Source: Antedon bifida (taxonomy: Eukaryota; Echinodermata; Crinoidea; Comatulida; Antedonidae). Taken from it: a stretch of 64,000 bases of DNA. The stretch spans positions 18,602,501-18,666,500 of the forward strand of contig OY727094.1 of assembly GCA_963402885.1 (NCBI GenBank). Reading direction: 5' to 3'. The notes beneath the pieces were generated by a model, which had not been told where the DNA came from, searched no databases, and saw nothing but the letters and a program-made list of their open reading frames with translations. Of the stretch, positions 23,456-34,815 are shown piece by piece. Positions within the stretch are counted from its first letter, which is position 1. Each line of letters begins with the position of its first letter. Made by a program: the position numbers and the translations under genes.

Positions 23456-24414
23456 GGTTTAAAAAATTAAAATAGCTACCTCCCTCTCATTCAACTGTAT
23501 ATAGGTATAGGCCTACTGTACGTTAAATTTAGACCCAGGCCTAAATTTACAGTATAAACAAATATCTATCTGGTAAGGCTATTTATTATTAAAAAGTGAT
23601 ATGTACTATTGATGATCAAATGCATTTGATTCTGGAATATGACGGTGAGCAATATACAGTACATTTAACAAGATCCTTACTAGTTTCTGAAAAAATTAAA
23701 TAAACTGTTTTTAATACATTTTTAAGTAGTTACTTATATTTTAAAAACAACGAAAATATTTATGGCACAAGTGGATACCAGCCTCATTTTTGCTGTTAAG
23801 TGAGCATAAGTTTTAGAATAATAAATCTATGTAGATTATTGCCGTCTATTATTAAACAAAGCCCCTAGTTTATGACGGATTAAGAATAATATGAGTTAGC
23901 CAAGTTGGGTACAAGTTGGCATGGATGGGTACGGGTTGGCTTGGGGGAGTATGGTCGAAGCAGCCGCCAGTTTAATATCCTTATTTGTATGGAACGCCAT
24001 GTGCGCTTTAATCTTTGATTGTTGTTGTCAACGCCATAGCCTATGGCGAGTTGAGTTACAGCTAAAGGAGTAATGGTCAAACCAATAAATCTACAGTTAA
24101 TAAGCCAAAAAAAATGTATTATCAAATCTTTATATTTCTATAATTATATTTGCCTGCCGATAAATCAATATATGTTTTATTTGTATTCTATTATTAATTT
24201 ACATGCTATCGAATCTTATATATTTTATTATTATTTACAGAACATCAAATCTTAAAATTGCATTAAAAATTTACCTTTGCATTATAATCTGTTTCTCTTT
24301 TTTGAGAAATGTATTGGTAGTGAAGGGAAAAAATAATGTTAAACTTACTACCCAACGTTTCTCTAGATCTCCTATCAAATCTATATTCAGTAATTGCATT
24401 AATAATTTACGTAC
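23456..24414. other. Noncoding spacer between two satellite arrays
   Basis: AT-rich intron 1 sequence of ZMAT5 with no recognised exon or mobile element. GTACAAGTTGGCATGG/GTACGGGTTGGCTTGG at 23910-23945 is a short tandem. Confidence 0.45.
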
Positions 24415-25450
24415 AGTACTGTCGAATCTCGTATGGTACTGCAAATGTTTATATCTCATTTACATACTTTCGAATTTTATACAGTATTGCATCAATAATT
24501 TATGTACAGTATTGCCGAATCTTTATATCATTTACATACTATGGAATATTATAAAGTATTGCATTAATAATTTACGATGGTACTGTGGAATCTCCTACGG
24601 TACTGTGGAATCTCCTACGGTACTGTGGAATCTCCTACGGTACTGTGGAATCTCCTACGGTACTGTGGAATCTCCTACGGTACTGTCGAATCTCCTACGG
24701 TACTGTCGAATCTCCTACGGTACTGTCGAATCTCCTACGGTAATGTCGAATCTCCTACGGTACTGTCGAATCTCCTACGGTACTGTCGAATCTCCTACGG
24801 TACTGTCGAATCTCCTACGGTACTGTGGAATCTCCTACGGTACTGTGGAATCTCCTACGGTACTGTGGAATCTCCTACGGTACTGTGGAATCTCCTACGG
24901 TACTGTGGAATCTCCTACGGTACTGTGGAATCTCCTACGGTACTGTGGAATCTCCTACGGTACTGTCGAATCTCCTACGGTACTGTCGAATCTCCTACGG
25001 TACTGTCGAATCTCCTACGGTACTGTCGAATCTCCTACGGTACTGTCGAATCTCCTACGGTACTGTCGAATCTCCTACGGTACTGTCGAATCTCCTACGG
25101 TACTGTCGAATCTCCTACGTTACTGTCGAATCTCCTACGGTACTGTGGAATCTCTTACGGTACTGTGGAATCTCTTACGGTACTGTGGAATCTCTTACGG
25201 TACTGTGGAATCTCTTACGGTACTGTGGAATCTCTTACGGTACTGTGGAATCTCCTACGGTACTGTGGAATCTCCTACGGTACTGTGGAATCTCCTACGG
25301 TACTGTGGAATCTCCTACGGTACTGTGGAATCTCCTACGGTACTGTGGAATCTTTATATCTCATTTACATATGTACTATAGAATCTTTATATACAGTATT
25401 GCATTATTAATTTACGTACAGTACTGTGGAATCTCCTACGGTACTGTATA
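24415..25450. repeat. 20-bp satellite (38 perfectly phased units) inside an older longer-period repeat
   Basis: From 24581 to about 25350 the unit TACTGTGGAATCTCCTACGG repeats with no insertion or deletion. Units carry GTGG or GTCG in blocks: 5 G, 7 C, 7 G, 9 C, then 11 G, and five adjacent units near 25141-25240 share CTCTTACGG. On both sides (24415-24570 and 25350-25500) degenerate units are mixed with a longer repeat containing TTTATATCTCATTTACATA and GTATTGCATTA. The unit has no stop in three plus-strand frames, which creates spurious open frames up to 392 codons. Confidence 0.97.
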
Positions 25451-25689
25451 TATCTAATTTGCAAATCAAATCTTGCATTATTAATTTACGTACGGTATGT
25501 AGTATATTTCATGTAATTATTTAATTGAATGTATTTTATGATGTAGTAGCAATAGCTAACCAATTACTGTGTACAATGTTAAATATAAAATTATACATAA
25601 AGTAGATATAGAAGTTCATAAAGTTCCTCATGTAACATTACATCCTATTACATTCTATTCTGGTCTTTGCCCTATGCCTTGGTTGTTTT

Positions 25690-26150
25690 TATTATTAGTA
25701 ATTCAATTCAATTTCAATTCAATTTCATTTTATTATCATCCATATTAATAAACAGAAAAAGAAAAATCGTAAACTCTAAACTTAAGTATATAGAATGCTT
25801 CTCCATCTACAGTACAATACATTTTGGAGTTATGGAGGATATGTTTGCAAACACAAGCAAGGATGTTACCACTATTCAACATACGTTGCATGAAATCATA
25901 GGTAGATTTTCGCATGTACTCATTAAAGGAAGGGACACCATGTTCAATAAACATTGCACTGGCACTACTACTTCTAGAGACATTAAGTACAGTATACGGC
26001 GCAGAGCATTATTGTAGCATACATTTTAAGAGATCTAATAGTCTTCATATGATAGTTACACCAAAGGGCTGCACAATACATATTAATACAGTAAGATCTA
26101 ACAGAGACAACATTTAACATTGGTAGAGCATTTCATAAATTTGCGATTGA
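25690..26150 (-). mobile_element. 3' fragment of a non-LTR retrotransposon with TTCAA tail
   Basis: On the minus strand the region reads LWCNYHMKTIRSL-like sequence with frame changes, then EHGVPSFNEYMRKSTYDFMQ and RMLNSGN. This matches the C-terminal part of LINE polyproteins of the jockey/CR1 group. The 3' end on this strand runs into ATTGAATTGAAATTGAATTG, a simple-repeat tail typical of these elements. Truncated and interrupted; ZMAT5 intron 1. Confidence 0.6.
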
Positions 26151-26329
26151 GTGAGTTGCTAATACACAAAGATCTGTACTAGGATATAATAGGATATGTT
26201 ATTTCATTTACAGTAAGTGTTGTTCCATTGTAATACATTGTTTGTGTTTTCAATAAAGCAACGTGGGGGACGAATACTCCAGAGGAACGCGCATCGCTAT
26301 GCACTATTGCTGGTTGCCAGTCGAGTTTT

Positions 26330-27060
26330 ATTAGCAGAAATTCACAAGATAGCATTTGTTGTAATTTTTAAGCAAAAATAAATGAAAATCAGTATTTTCT
26401 AAAGTTATGACTTATGGTAGGTTTATGACAAAAAACCCCCATTAGCATTACAATGAATATAAACATTGTCATTGGCTTTTCATTTCTACGACAAGTAGTT
26501 TACAAGATAGCTTTTTTTGCAATTTTTATCCAAAAATGAATGAAAATCAGAATTTTCTAAATTTATGATAACTTATGATAGGTTTATGGCAAAAACTTCC
26601 ATTACAAGGAATATAAACATTATCATTGGCTTTCATTTAATGTATGATTTAGCGTTCTTCGACAAGTAGTTTACAAGATAGCTTTTTTTGCAATTTTTAT
26701 CCAAAAATTAATGAAAATCAGTATTTTCTAAATTTATGATAACTTACACTATGATAGGTTTATGACAAAAACTTCCATTACAAGGAATATAAACATTATC
26801 ATCGGCTTTCATTTAATGTATGATTTAGCGTTCTACGACAAGTAGTTTACAAGATAGCTTTTTTTGCAATTTTTATCCAAAAATGAATGAAAATCAGTAT
26901 TTTCTAAATTTATGATAACTTATGATAGGTTTATGACAAAAACTTCCATTACAATGAATATAAACATTATTAATGGCTTTCATTTAATGTAAGATTTAGC
27001 ATTCTATGACAAGTAGTTTACAAGATAGCATTTCTTTGCGATTTTTAAAATCAGTATTTT
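26330..27060. repeat. Tandem repeat of 171-176 bp, about 4 copies
   Basis: ACAAGTAGTTTACAAGATAG starts at 26491, 26662, 26838 and 27009. Units share TTTATCCAAAAATGAATGAA, ATCAGTATTTTCTAAATTTA, CTTCCATTACAAGGAATATA and CATTTAATGTATGATTTAGC. The first and last copies are degraded. The array ends about 420 bp before the left arm of the foldback element. Confidence 0.9.
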
Positions 27061-27478
27061 ACATATACAAGCTCTAATTGTAACACAAATTAAAAATTTC
27101 TTTTTGATATCCACTCCCATATAATATAGTTAGGGCAGTTTTTAAAATTGTTCGAAAAAAAATTAAAGCATTTTTACCCAAAAAATTATATTTCCATATA
27201 TTTGTAAAATAATGACTCAAATGACTTTTAATAAAAATCAATGTGTAGTATGATTCATCAGCTTTGAATTGAGCCTAATTTCAAACGAATTGATGCATTG
27301 CATTTCAAATACTGTGTCATAAAATAAAGATATTGGTAAAATTACATGAAAAAATAGGTTATTGACCTCTGACCCAAAAGTGCATCACAAGAACCACTTA
27401 AGAATTGGGTTTTCAGATGTACCAAAGTATGTCCATGTTAAATCAAAGTTACCGACTATACTGTAGGTAAACCTAAAT

Positions 27479-30400
27479 TGTTAGCTGGGTCATTCCATGC
27501 CAACTCAACAAATTTTCTGAAAATCATGGCTGGGTACCCCCTCAGATTTTCTCATATAATATGCAACAATATGTCTCACGAACACACCAAAAATTTCAGT
27601 TGCCAACTCCAAGTCGTTAAAAAGTTATGGCCATTTGAAAATGTGTCGTCTGTAGAAATTTTGGTCTTAATAAATTACCTTTTTGTAAAGTTGCATTTTT
27701 AATTAGCCATATTTTAAAAACTATTAAAGCTAATAAGCTGAATATTGATACACTGACATAATTTTGATCATAGGTTAAAAATATGAAAAAAAATTTGCTG
27801 TATCTCAATTATTTTCCGAGTTTTTGGTCCCTAGAGACCCCAATTTATTTTGTTGCAAACAGTTTCGGCAATTTTTACCCATTATTTAAATATGAAAATA
27901 CATTTTTAAATTGATTTTTTCCTATACAATGTTAATATATGGTGCTAAATGTATCCATACAAAAAAGTTCATCATATTAAGAATTCATCCTAGGGGTACA
28001 CTGCGCGTCAAAAAGTCACTCGGGACACAAAATACAAAAAATCATTACTTTTTCGTTTTGAACTTTGACCTTGTGGGCAATTATTCCTAAAGTTGAAACT
28101 CATCATATAAGTTCATCAATGTATGATTCAGCTATGTTCCAAATACCAGTTTGGTGTCTTTATTCCTTCATGTCCAAATATGACTATGAAATGAAGCCGT
28201 TTTGTGTCTATTTGTAGCAATTTCAATGTAAAACATGCTATCGTCAATTTTCGGAAGATCATAATTTCAGTATTTTATCTCCTAGTTGCTTTCAATACAT
28301 TCAATTTTAGACAATTTTTGGCCCTGAATCCATTTCTGCAACATTCACAGTAACAAAATGAATAGTTTAAAAGATATACGTGGTAAAAAATGGCTCAAGT
28401 GCATAAATAGTGTGCACATATTGCTACAATCGCGATATTTAAATGGACATAAGTTTTATACTGAAACCCCTAGAACATCACAACTTGTTATCCTAGCAAA
28501 ACTTTTGATCCTGAATCCATTTCTGCAACATTCAAAGTAACAAAATGAATAGTTTAAGAGATATACATAGGCAAAAATGGCTCAAGTGCATAATTAATGT
28601 GCACATATTGCTACAATCGCGATATTTAAATGGACATAAGTTTTATACTGAAACCCCTAGAACATCACAACTTGTTATCCTAGCAAAACTTTTGATCCTG
28701 AATCCATTTCTGCTTCATTCAAAGTAACAAAATGAATAGTTTTAAAGACATAAGTGCTCAAAATGTGCACAAATTTGACCATTATACATGTCACATCTCT
28801 CTCTCTCCCGCCGCATGTGTATACTGAAACATCTGTACAGTAGCTGCTTCTCCAAAATGATACAATGTTTAGTTTTTAAGAGAATACAGTAAACCAAAAG
28901 AATGAATCGAATGCAGGAGGTACATTATTTATTGAAGTATTCATTAGACTGATGGTGTGCTTCTTGGATGTTCATGAATTTTACATAGACGTCCAGGCCA
29001 TATTTTCTTCTGATCTTTCAAGTATTGTTCCTCCAATGTTCCATTCTTTATCATAAGTACTTTTATAAAAAGATGACTTTATTTGAGAGGGAACACCACT
29101 ACCTATATTAACATTTGATGTATACATTTTGTTAGGAAATTTATCATCTCAGCCCGTTCAACTAACGTTTGGACGTCGTACATAAAAATGTATGTCCATA
29201 TAACGACAACAAAAAGAAAAGAAAATTAAATGAAATGTTCATGATTTATGAATTATTTTTTAATCATAAGGCTAAAAAATGATAGTTCAGCTAAAAAAAA
29301 TCCATATCAATATGCAATTACGCAACTAAAAATTATATGTTGTAATGAATGTTGTTATGGACGTACACGTCACACCTAAAATTTACAAATTTTGCACAGC
29401 CAGAATTTTTTAATTTCTAGGGAAAAATTATAATAATTATGCATTTCCTTTTTAAAAACATTAAAATAAATTGCCCTATCATGTTAGAAAAATCATTTTA
29501 CATTATATGTTTGTAAATTGAATTTTTAGCAAAATTCAGAAAAAAAATGGGAAAAAAACATTTTTCAAATGTACATACATATTCAAAATATTTGTTTTTT
29601 CTGATTATATATAAAAAAACAATTATAATTAATAAAAGTTCAACTAATAATATTTAAAATGACACCATTTATGATTTTTCAATGTCAATTTAAATTTTTG
29701 TTGCACTGGGTGACATTTTGCTGGAATTAATTGCCCATATTATATATACATATTTGCAATTGTTGCTGTGTGCATTCACTCTAGGGCTATTTTTTAGCAC
29801 ATGTACTGTATCTTTAAAACTATTGATTTTGTTACTTCATTGATTGTAAAAATGGATTCAGGATCAAAAGTTTTGCTAGGAAAACAAGTTGTGATGTTCT
29901 AGGGGTTTCAGTATAAAACTTATGTCCATTTAAATATCGCGATTGTAGCAATATGTGCACACTATTTATGCACTTGAGCCATTTTTGACCACGTATATCT
30001 TTTAAACTATTCATTTTGTTACTTTAAATGTTGCAGAAATGGATTCAGGATCAAAAGTTTTGCTAGGATAACAAGTTGTGATGTTCATGGGGTTTTCAGT
30101 ATAAAACTTATGTCCATTTAAATATCGCGATTGTAGCAATATGTGCATACTATTTATGCACTTGAGCCATTTTTGACCACGTATATCTCTTAAACTATTC
30201 ATTTTGTTACTTTGAATGTTGCAGAAATGGATTCAGGGCCAAAAATTGTCTAAAATTGAATGTATTGATAGCACTAGGAGATAAAATACTGAAATTATGA
30301 TCTTCCGAAAATTGACGATAGCACGTTTTACATTGAAATTGCTATAAGTATACACAAAATGCCCTAATTTAATAGTCATATTTGGACATGAAGGAATAAA

Positions 30401-31080
30401 GACACCAAACTGGTATTTGGAACATAGCTGAATCATGCATTGATGAACTTATATGATGAGTTTCAATTTTGGGAATTATTGCCCACAAGGTCAAAGTTCA
30501 AAACGAAAAAGTAATGATTTTTTGTATTTTGTGTCCCGAGTTACATTTGACGCGCAGTGTACCCCTAGGATGAATTTTTAAAATGATGAACTTTTTTGTA
30601 TGGATACATTTAGCACCATATACAGTATTAACATTGTATAGGAAAAAATCAATTTAAAAATGTATTTTCATATTTAAATAAGGGGTAAAAATTGCCGAAG
30701 CTGTTTGCGACAAAATAAATTGGGGTCTCTAGGGACCAAAATCTCGAAAATTAATTGAGATACAGCAAATTTTTTTTCATATTTTTAATCTATGACCAAA
30801 ATTATGTCAGTGTATCAATATTCAGCTTATTAGCTTTAATAGTTTTTAAAATATGGCTAATTAAAAATGCAACTTTACAAAAAGGTAATTTATTAAGACC
30901 AAAAATTCGACACATTTTCAAATGACCATAACTTTTAAACGACTTAGAGTTGGCAACTGAAATTTTTGCTGTGTTCGTGAGACATATAGTTGCATATTAT
31001 ATGTGAGTTTCAAGGAAATCTGAGGGGGTACCCAGCCATCCCATTTGTTGAGTTGGCATGGAATGACCCAGCTATGCTAA
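27479..31080. mobile_element. Foldback DNA element with 1.3-kb inverted arms
   Basis: The left arm (27479-28775) and right arm (29790-31080) are inverted copies. The outer ends read TTAGCTGGGTCATTCCATGC on the left and, on the opposite strand, TTAGCATAGCTGGGTCATTC on the right. Both contain GCCAACTCAACAAAT, GGCTGGGTACCCCCTCAG and, further in, two tandem 187-bp units with CTGAATCCATTTCTGC and TTACTGTG/TTTGTTACTTT. The arms differ by scattered substitutions, so the element is not new. The 1-kb centre holds a degenerate coding remnant (28981-29148). It lies in ZMAT5 intron 1. No clear target duplication could be defined. Confidence 0.85.
28981..29148 (-). pseudogene. Residual coding segment in the foldback centre
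   Basis: One minus-strand frame of 56 codons reads DDKFPNKMYTSNVNI, then SGVPSQIKSSFYKSTYDKEW, then NIGGTILERSEENMAW, and stops at TAA. The YDKEW.IG.I..RSEEN pattern resembles the small Tudor-like segments found in several invertebrate transposon proteins. It is probably the last trace of the autonomous element's gene; this is an inference. Confidence 0.4.
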
Positions 31081-31129
31081 CAAATTGAAAGTTGAAAAGT
31101 AAAACAAAGTGAATGGGCAACACCGATAG

Positions 31130-31745
31130 CAGGCCCGGGGGGTTTTTATGGTTCGAGCAACCCCCTTCCCCCTTTACTGTACAGTGAACCTCCCTTAAAC
31201 GACTGCGAACTCCCCTCTCCCCTCCCCCCCCCCCCACCATGCTCAATACCTCACACCCCATCTCTGAAAATCCTCCAAATATGTGCCCCACAGTACAAAA
31301 AGGTTATTCGTAAATTTAAAAATTTGTAAACTCTTTTGTGAATAACTCATACCATTCTTTCCTGTATGAGCGTACGTCGAGCGATACATGTCTGTAAATT
31401 TCTAAGAGTTGCAAATGAATTGCCGATTTTTATGTGAAAAATAAATACGAATTTTTATAGGGCACGAACGATTTGTACAAAGGACACCTCCAGACAACCG
31501 CGTACCTATTGTTTAGATCACTGGCAGTCAGCATGCATAAAAGTATATAGCCTTGCAACGTACATCAAAAAAATGAAACGCTGCAGTTACCTACAGTATT
31601 TATGTGTGGCTATGAAGTATAGTGTAGAGGATTATACTTATAGTGAATATTAATTGATATTATTACACTATAATATCTATGGTATCATGTACTGTAGTTT
31701 ACATTACCAGTATAGCATCTGATTATTTTTTTCTAGGCTACCACA
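31130..31745 (+). repeat. Dispersed repeat family A, copy 2
   Basis: Best-preserved full-length copy. It matches 3435-4045 from the C-rich start through TCCTCCAAATATGTGCCCCA, TTCTAAGAGTTGCAAATGAA, CTCCAGACAACCGCGTACCT, ATTGTTTAGATCACTGG and TTATGTGTGGCTATGAAG to the TTTTTTTCTAGGCT end. It starts about 50 bp after the foldback element. Confidence 0.8.
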
Positions 31746-32065
31746 TGATTGAGATTGAGTAAGATGCATTAATTTGTTAATTTAACAAAAAAGTGAAGTT
31801 TTGTGGTCTGTTAAAATCAAATTAAACCTTGTTTTGAAAAAATAGCCTTCATTAATTTTATCCGTCATTTCCTTTTGTATTTTTGTACCAATTTTAAAAA
31901 GATGTAATTTTCTCCAGATTGCGTAAACAAATTTTCATACTTTCAGAAGAATAATTACATGAAAATTAAAAATGATACATTTGGATTGTGTCTGAATAAA
32001 TACTTTGGGTACAATTTTAGATTAAAGACACACGCATTATTAAGCAGAATACCATCACTGACAGA
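31746..32065. other. Noncoding spacer
   Basis: AT-rich intron 1 sequence. The last 35 bases (ATACCATCACTGACAGAAGG) recur with changes at about 13567-13590. Confidence 0.45.
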
Positions 32066-32664
32066 AGGGGTGTGTAGAAAGCGACGACCTCGAATTGGAC
32101 GACCCCAACGTCCTCGAATTGGTCGACCTAGAATTGGACGACCCATAACACGAAACCAACGACCCCTATAGCCTAGCCTTGGCCTAAGTGTGGTATAACA
32201 TCCCGAAGCCGAACATAGCCAAAGATCTTTAAACCATACCTTATATAATACTTGCACACAAGCAATTGATTGAAAAAATACAGAAATATCGCCATTTGAT
32301 ACTGAATGTGTCGACACGAACAAACGAACAGATATGGAACGCCAAGAGTGCATCATTAAAACTGCATTCGACTCGATTAGCACACGAAATATCATAAACA
32401 TGGCAAACCAGGTCAAAACGGCCCCTTTTTCAGCGGCGGGTAAGGTTTGCTCAGTGGATTGGTCATCGTTAACCCAAATAATCAAATCAAATCACCTTAC
32501 CCGCCACTGAAAAAGGGCCGTTTTGACCTGGTTTGCCATGTTATGATATTTCGCCGGGTCGTCGGTTTCGTGTTATGGGTCGTCCAAATCTAGGTCGTCC
32601 AATTCGAGATCGCCCGGGTCGTTGGGGTCGTCCAATTCGAGGTTGTCGCTTTCTACACACCCCT
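32066..32664. mobile_element. 599-bp foldback MITE with 6-bp target duplication
   Basis: Starts AGGGGTGTGTAGAAAGCGAC and ends with the inverse GTCGCTTTCTACACACCCCT. GACAGA flanks both sides (32060-32065, 32665-32670). About 110 bp of each end is an inverted repeat built of GACGACC/AATTGG words. A second inverted pair lies inside: CATGGCAAACCAGGTCAAAA at about 32400 against TTTTGACCTGGTTTGCCATG at about 32521. The whole element can fold into two nested hairpins. A 176-codon minus-strand open frame across it is an artefact of the repeats. Confidence 0.8.
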
Positions 32665-32939
32665 GACAGAATAGCGATTCGCCATTTCATTTAAAAGAAC
32701 GTATCACATTCAGTTCAATCTGTATTTACATAATGACTGTATTTAAATTGTTATTTACGTCCGAGGAGGTAAAGAAAACGACAATCAATTCAAAGATTAA
32801 AGCACAGGGACAAATGATGGCGCACACACATATCGTTCCATATAGATTACCGTTATTGAACTGGCGGCCGCTTTGGTTAGGCCTACTTTGGTTGGCGGCC
32901 ATTTCGACCGGTTTGGGTACAGGTTGACCAGTACCCAGC

Positions 32940-33130
32940 CTAGAGCCTAACCCTATAGTATAGGCTATACTTACTAACTAGCTACTACTGTACTACGAGG
33001 CCAGGCCTTAAGGGCCCTAGCCTAGCCCAGGCCTAGACTAGGGCCTACTACTACTAGGCCTAGCCCTAGCTAGTAAGCTAGGTAAATAGTCCTAGACTAG
33101 GGTAAGGCCTAGCTAGGCCTCCTAGGCCTC
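32940..33130. repeat. AGGCCTAG-rich palindromic cluster at the start of ZMAT5 intron 1
   Basis: Dense short palindromes (AGGCCT, CTAGGCCTAG, CCTAGG) fill the first 200 bases of intron 1, right behind the exon 1 donor. The same words are scattered through the whole window. Confidence 0.6.
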
Positions 33131-33139
33131 TAGGCTTAC

Positions 33140-33266
33140 CTTTGAATGAATCATAATGAAGCTTCATCATCCGTTTATGTTGAACTCCATTAATGTGTTT
33201 CTTTCTATTTTGAGCATTATCAGTAAACGATCTCTGGCAATAGTCACAGTAGTACGTTCTTGCCAT
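33140..33266 (-). CDS. ZMAT5: ZMAT5 exon 1 with U1C-like matrin zinc finger
   Basis: The ATG at 33266-33264 begins 42 codons, ending at donor GTAAGC in phase 1. It reads MARTYYCDYCQRSFTDNAQN, then RKKHINGVQHKRMMKLHYDS, then FK. Human ZMAT5 starts with the same C-x2-C-x13-H-x5-H finger (Cys7, Cys10, His24, His30) and the RKKH.NG.QH motif. This U1C-type finger contacts RNA and protein at the 5' splice site in the minor spliceosome. The full gene spans 16.2 kb on the minus strand; all three introns are GT-AG and look U2-type. Intron 1 (12.4 kb) carries nearly all the repeats. About 2.5 kb away, in divergent orientation, starts the gene at 35781. Confidence 0.95.
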
Positions 33267-33469
33267 GTTTCTCTGCTATATGTATCACAACAACGAATAT
33301 CACAGAAGAAAAGCGGTGGTGGCGGGGGAGCGCGCGGGTAAAGATCGAGGGAGAGAGGCCGGCTATATATATAGCGAGGGCTAGGCCGAACTCGAACCGC
33401 TCGACTCCTACTTTATAGCACAAACACGCCCTCTATCAGATGGTTACACGATGTGTCCAGAGCAATAGT

Positions 33470-33850
33470 TAGTAACCCGCCACACTCTAATAGTAAACCC
33501 CCTTCTAATATAGTGACCCACCTTATAATTAATAATAAACCCACTACTCTAACACACTAGTCACAACAACTTATGATGCAGCCGTATTTTGAAAATAAGG
33601 AGATAATGCATGTTGATCTCGAGAGTGTATTGAGTGTTTTTGAGTTTATAAAATAAAGTTACAGTTCTACCAAATTTGTTTATTCGTACTGTTTTATTAT
33701 TTAGCTATGAGTTGCACCGAAAAAGTTGGTTGTGGGTTACTATTTCCAGGTGCCCAAATTTAAGATTAGTGATAGTAACCCACTACTCTAATAGTAATCC
33801 CCCTTCTAATAGTTACCCACCCTAAAAAACAATCAAAGAAAAAACCCAGC
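33470..33850. repeat. Short degenerate tandem (ACTCTAATAGTAA / CCCCCTTCTAATA)
   Basis: ACTCTAATAGTAAACCCCCT at about 33484 recurs as ACTCTAATAGTAATCCCCCT at about 33784, each followed by TCTAATA and an ACCCACC segment. The lengths between copies vary. It lies in the region between the two divergent genes; no coding sequence. Confidence 0.55.
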
Positions 33851-34534
33851 GTTACAATTAGAAGATTTACGGTACGTATGTTAATACACTGTGCTCCAGT
33901 GGACGCACATTTTGAGCACAGTAAAATCACATACAAAAACATCGAGAAAAAGTAAAATATTCCAAACTTGGTATATATGCTCAATATCAGTTACGTCATC
34001 CGTAATGCAACAAAAAGCTAGTTTCAAGCCATCAGTGATTTTAATAACTTGCGTTTGTCTAAGATAAATACTTATGAAAGAACATACAATTGAATTCTGA
34101 CACATTTTTTAAAACTCTTAATTAATAATGATTTTGACCCCAAAAAACGGTTAGGAATCGGATTTTTTTCTGTAAATTGAGCAACTTAAATGTAATATAT
34201 ACCAAGAATTATTTTTTTAATTCAAAAGAAATAAATGGTAATATATTTTCGTGTGCTAATCACTGTGTTTCATTGATCCAATATGGCGCCAGTTGAGCAC
34301 AGCGAAATAGTCACATACAAAAACATCAATAAAAATTGCTTCTGGAATTCATATTTCAAACTTAATATGTTCAATATCGGTTACTCCATCCGTAATGATG
34401 AAGTAACCACCGATACTGAACATATATATATATACCAAGTTTGAAATATTTTTGAATTCGAGTATTTTTTCTCAAAGTTTTTGTATGTGACTGGCGCAAA
34501 ATTGGATCCACTGTGCTCAATTAAGTTATTAATG

Positions 34535-34740
34535 ATGTAGGCCTAAACGTCTACTAGAGTACAGTCTAGGCTAGTACTACTTATAGTCCGATCGCTCCCC
34601 CCCCCCCCCCCCTCATCGGGAGCCTATCCCCCAGTTGGGAACTCGGGGAATATAATACAGTCAGTAATCATTCGTGTTTACTCCGTAGTTTCATTGCCAG
34701 AGACCCAACCTTGAGTACGTAGAGGGTAGAAATCAACATT
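34535..34740 (+). repeat. Direct repeat E, copy 1
   Basis: Shares GAGTACAGTCTAGGCTAGTA, a C-rich tract, TCGGGAGCCTATC, ATAATACAGTC and CCCAACCTTGAGTACGTA with 35998-36195 in the same orientation. Its C-run at about 34597-34612 is longer. Confidence 0.75.
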
Positions 34741-34815
34741 AAAAATCGTTAAAATCTTCAATTTTTTTTGTTGAAGTTGAACCGAGTTCAACTTCAACGT
34801 TACGATTGTTAGAAC
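34720..34815 (+). repeat. Repeat G, copy 1
   Basis: GGTAGAAATCAACATTAAAA and GTTCAACTTCAACGTTAC match 43040-43115. It includes a small inverted repeat (GTTGAAGTTGAACC / GAGTTCAACTTCAAC). Confidence 0.6.

Noticed and set aside
24203..25381. Plus-strand open frames up to 392 codons
   Set aside because: They translate the 20-bp satellite, which has no stop in any of three frames; no start context, splice sites or non-repeat domain.
28358..30202. Four similar 60-codon frames (MNSLKDIRG type)
   Set aside because: They are the 187-bp internal tandem of the foldback arms read in one frame; present twice per arm on opposite strands.
31955..32485. 176-codon minus-strand open frame
   Set aside because: Runs across the left arm and centre of the 599-bp foldback MITE; the Arg/Gly-rich part is translated GACGACC repeats.
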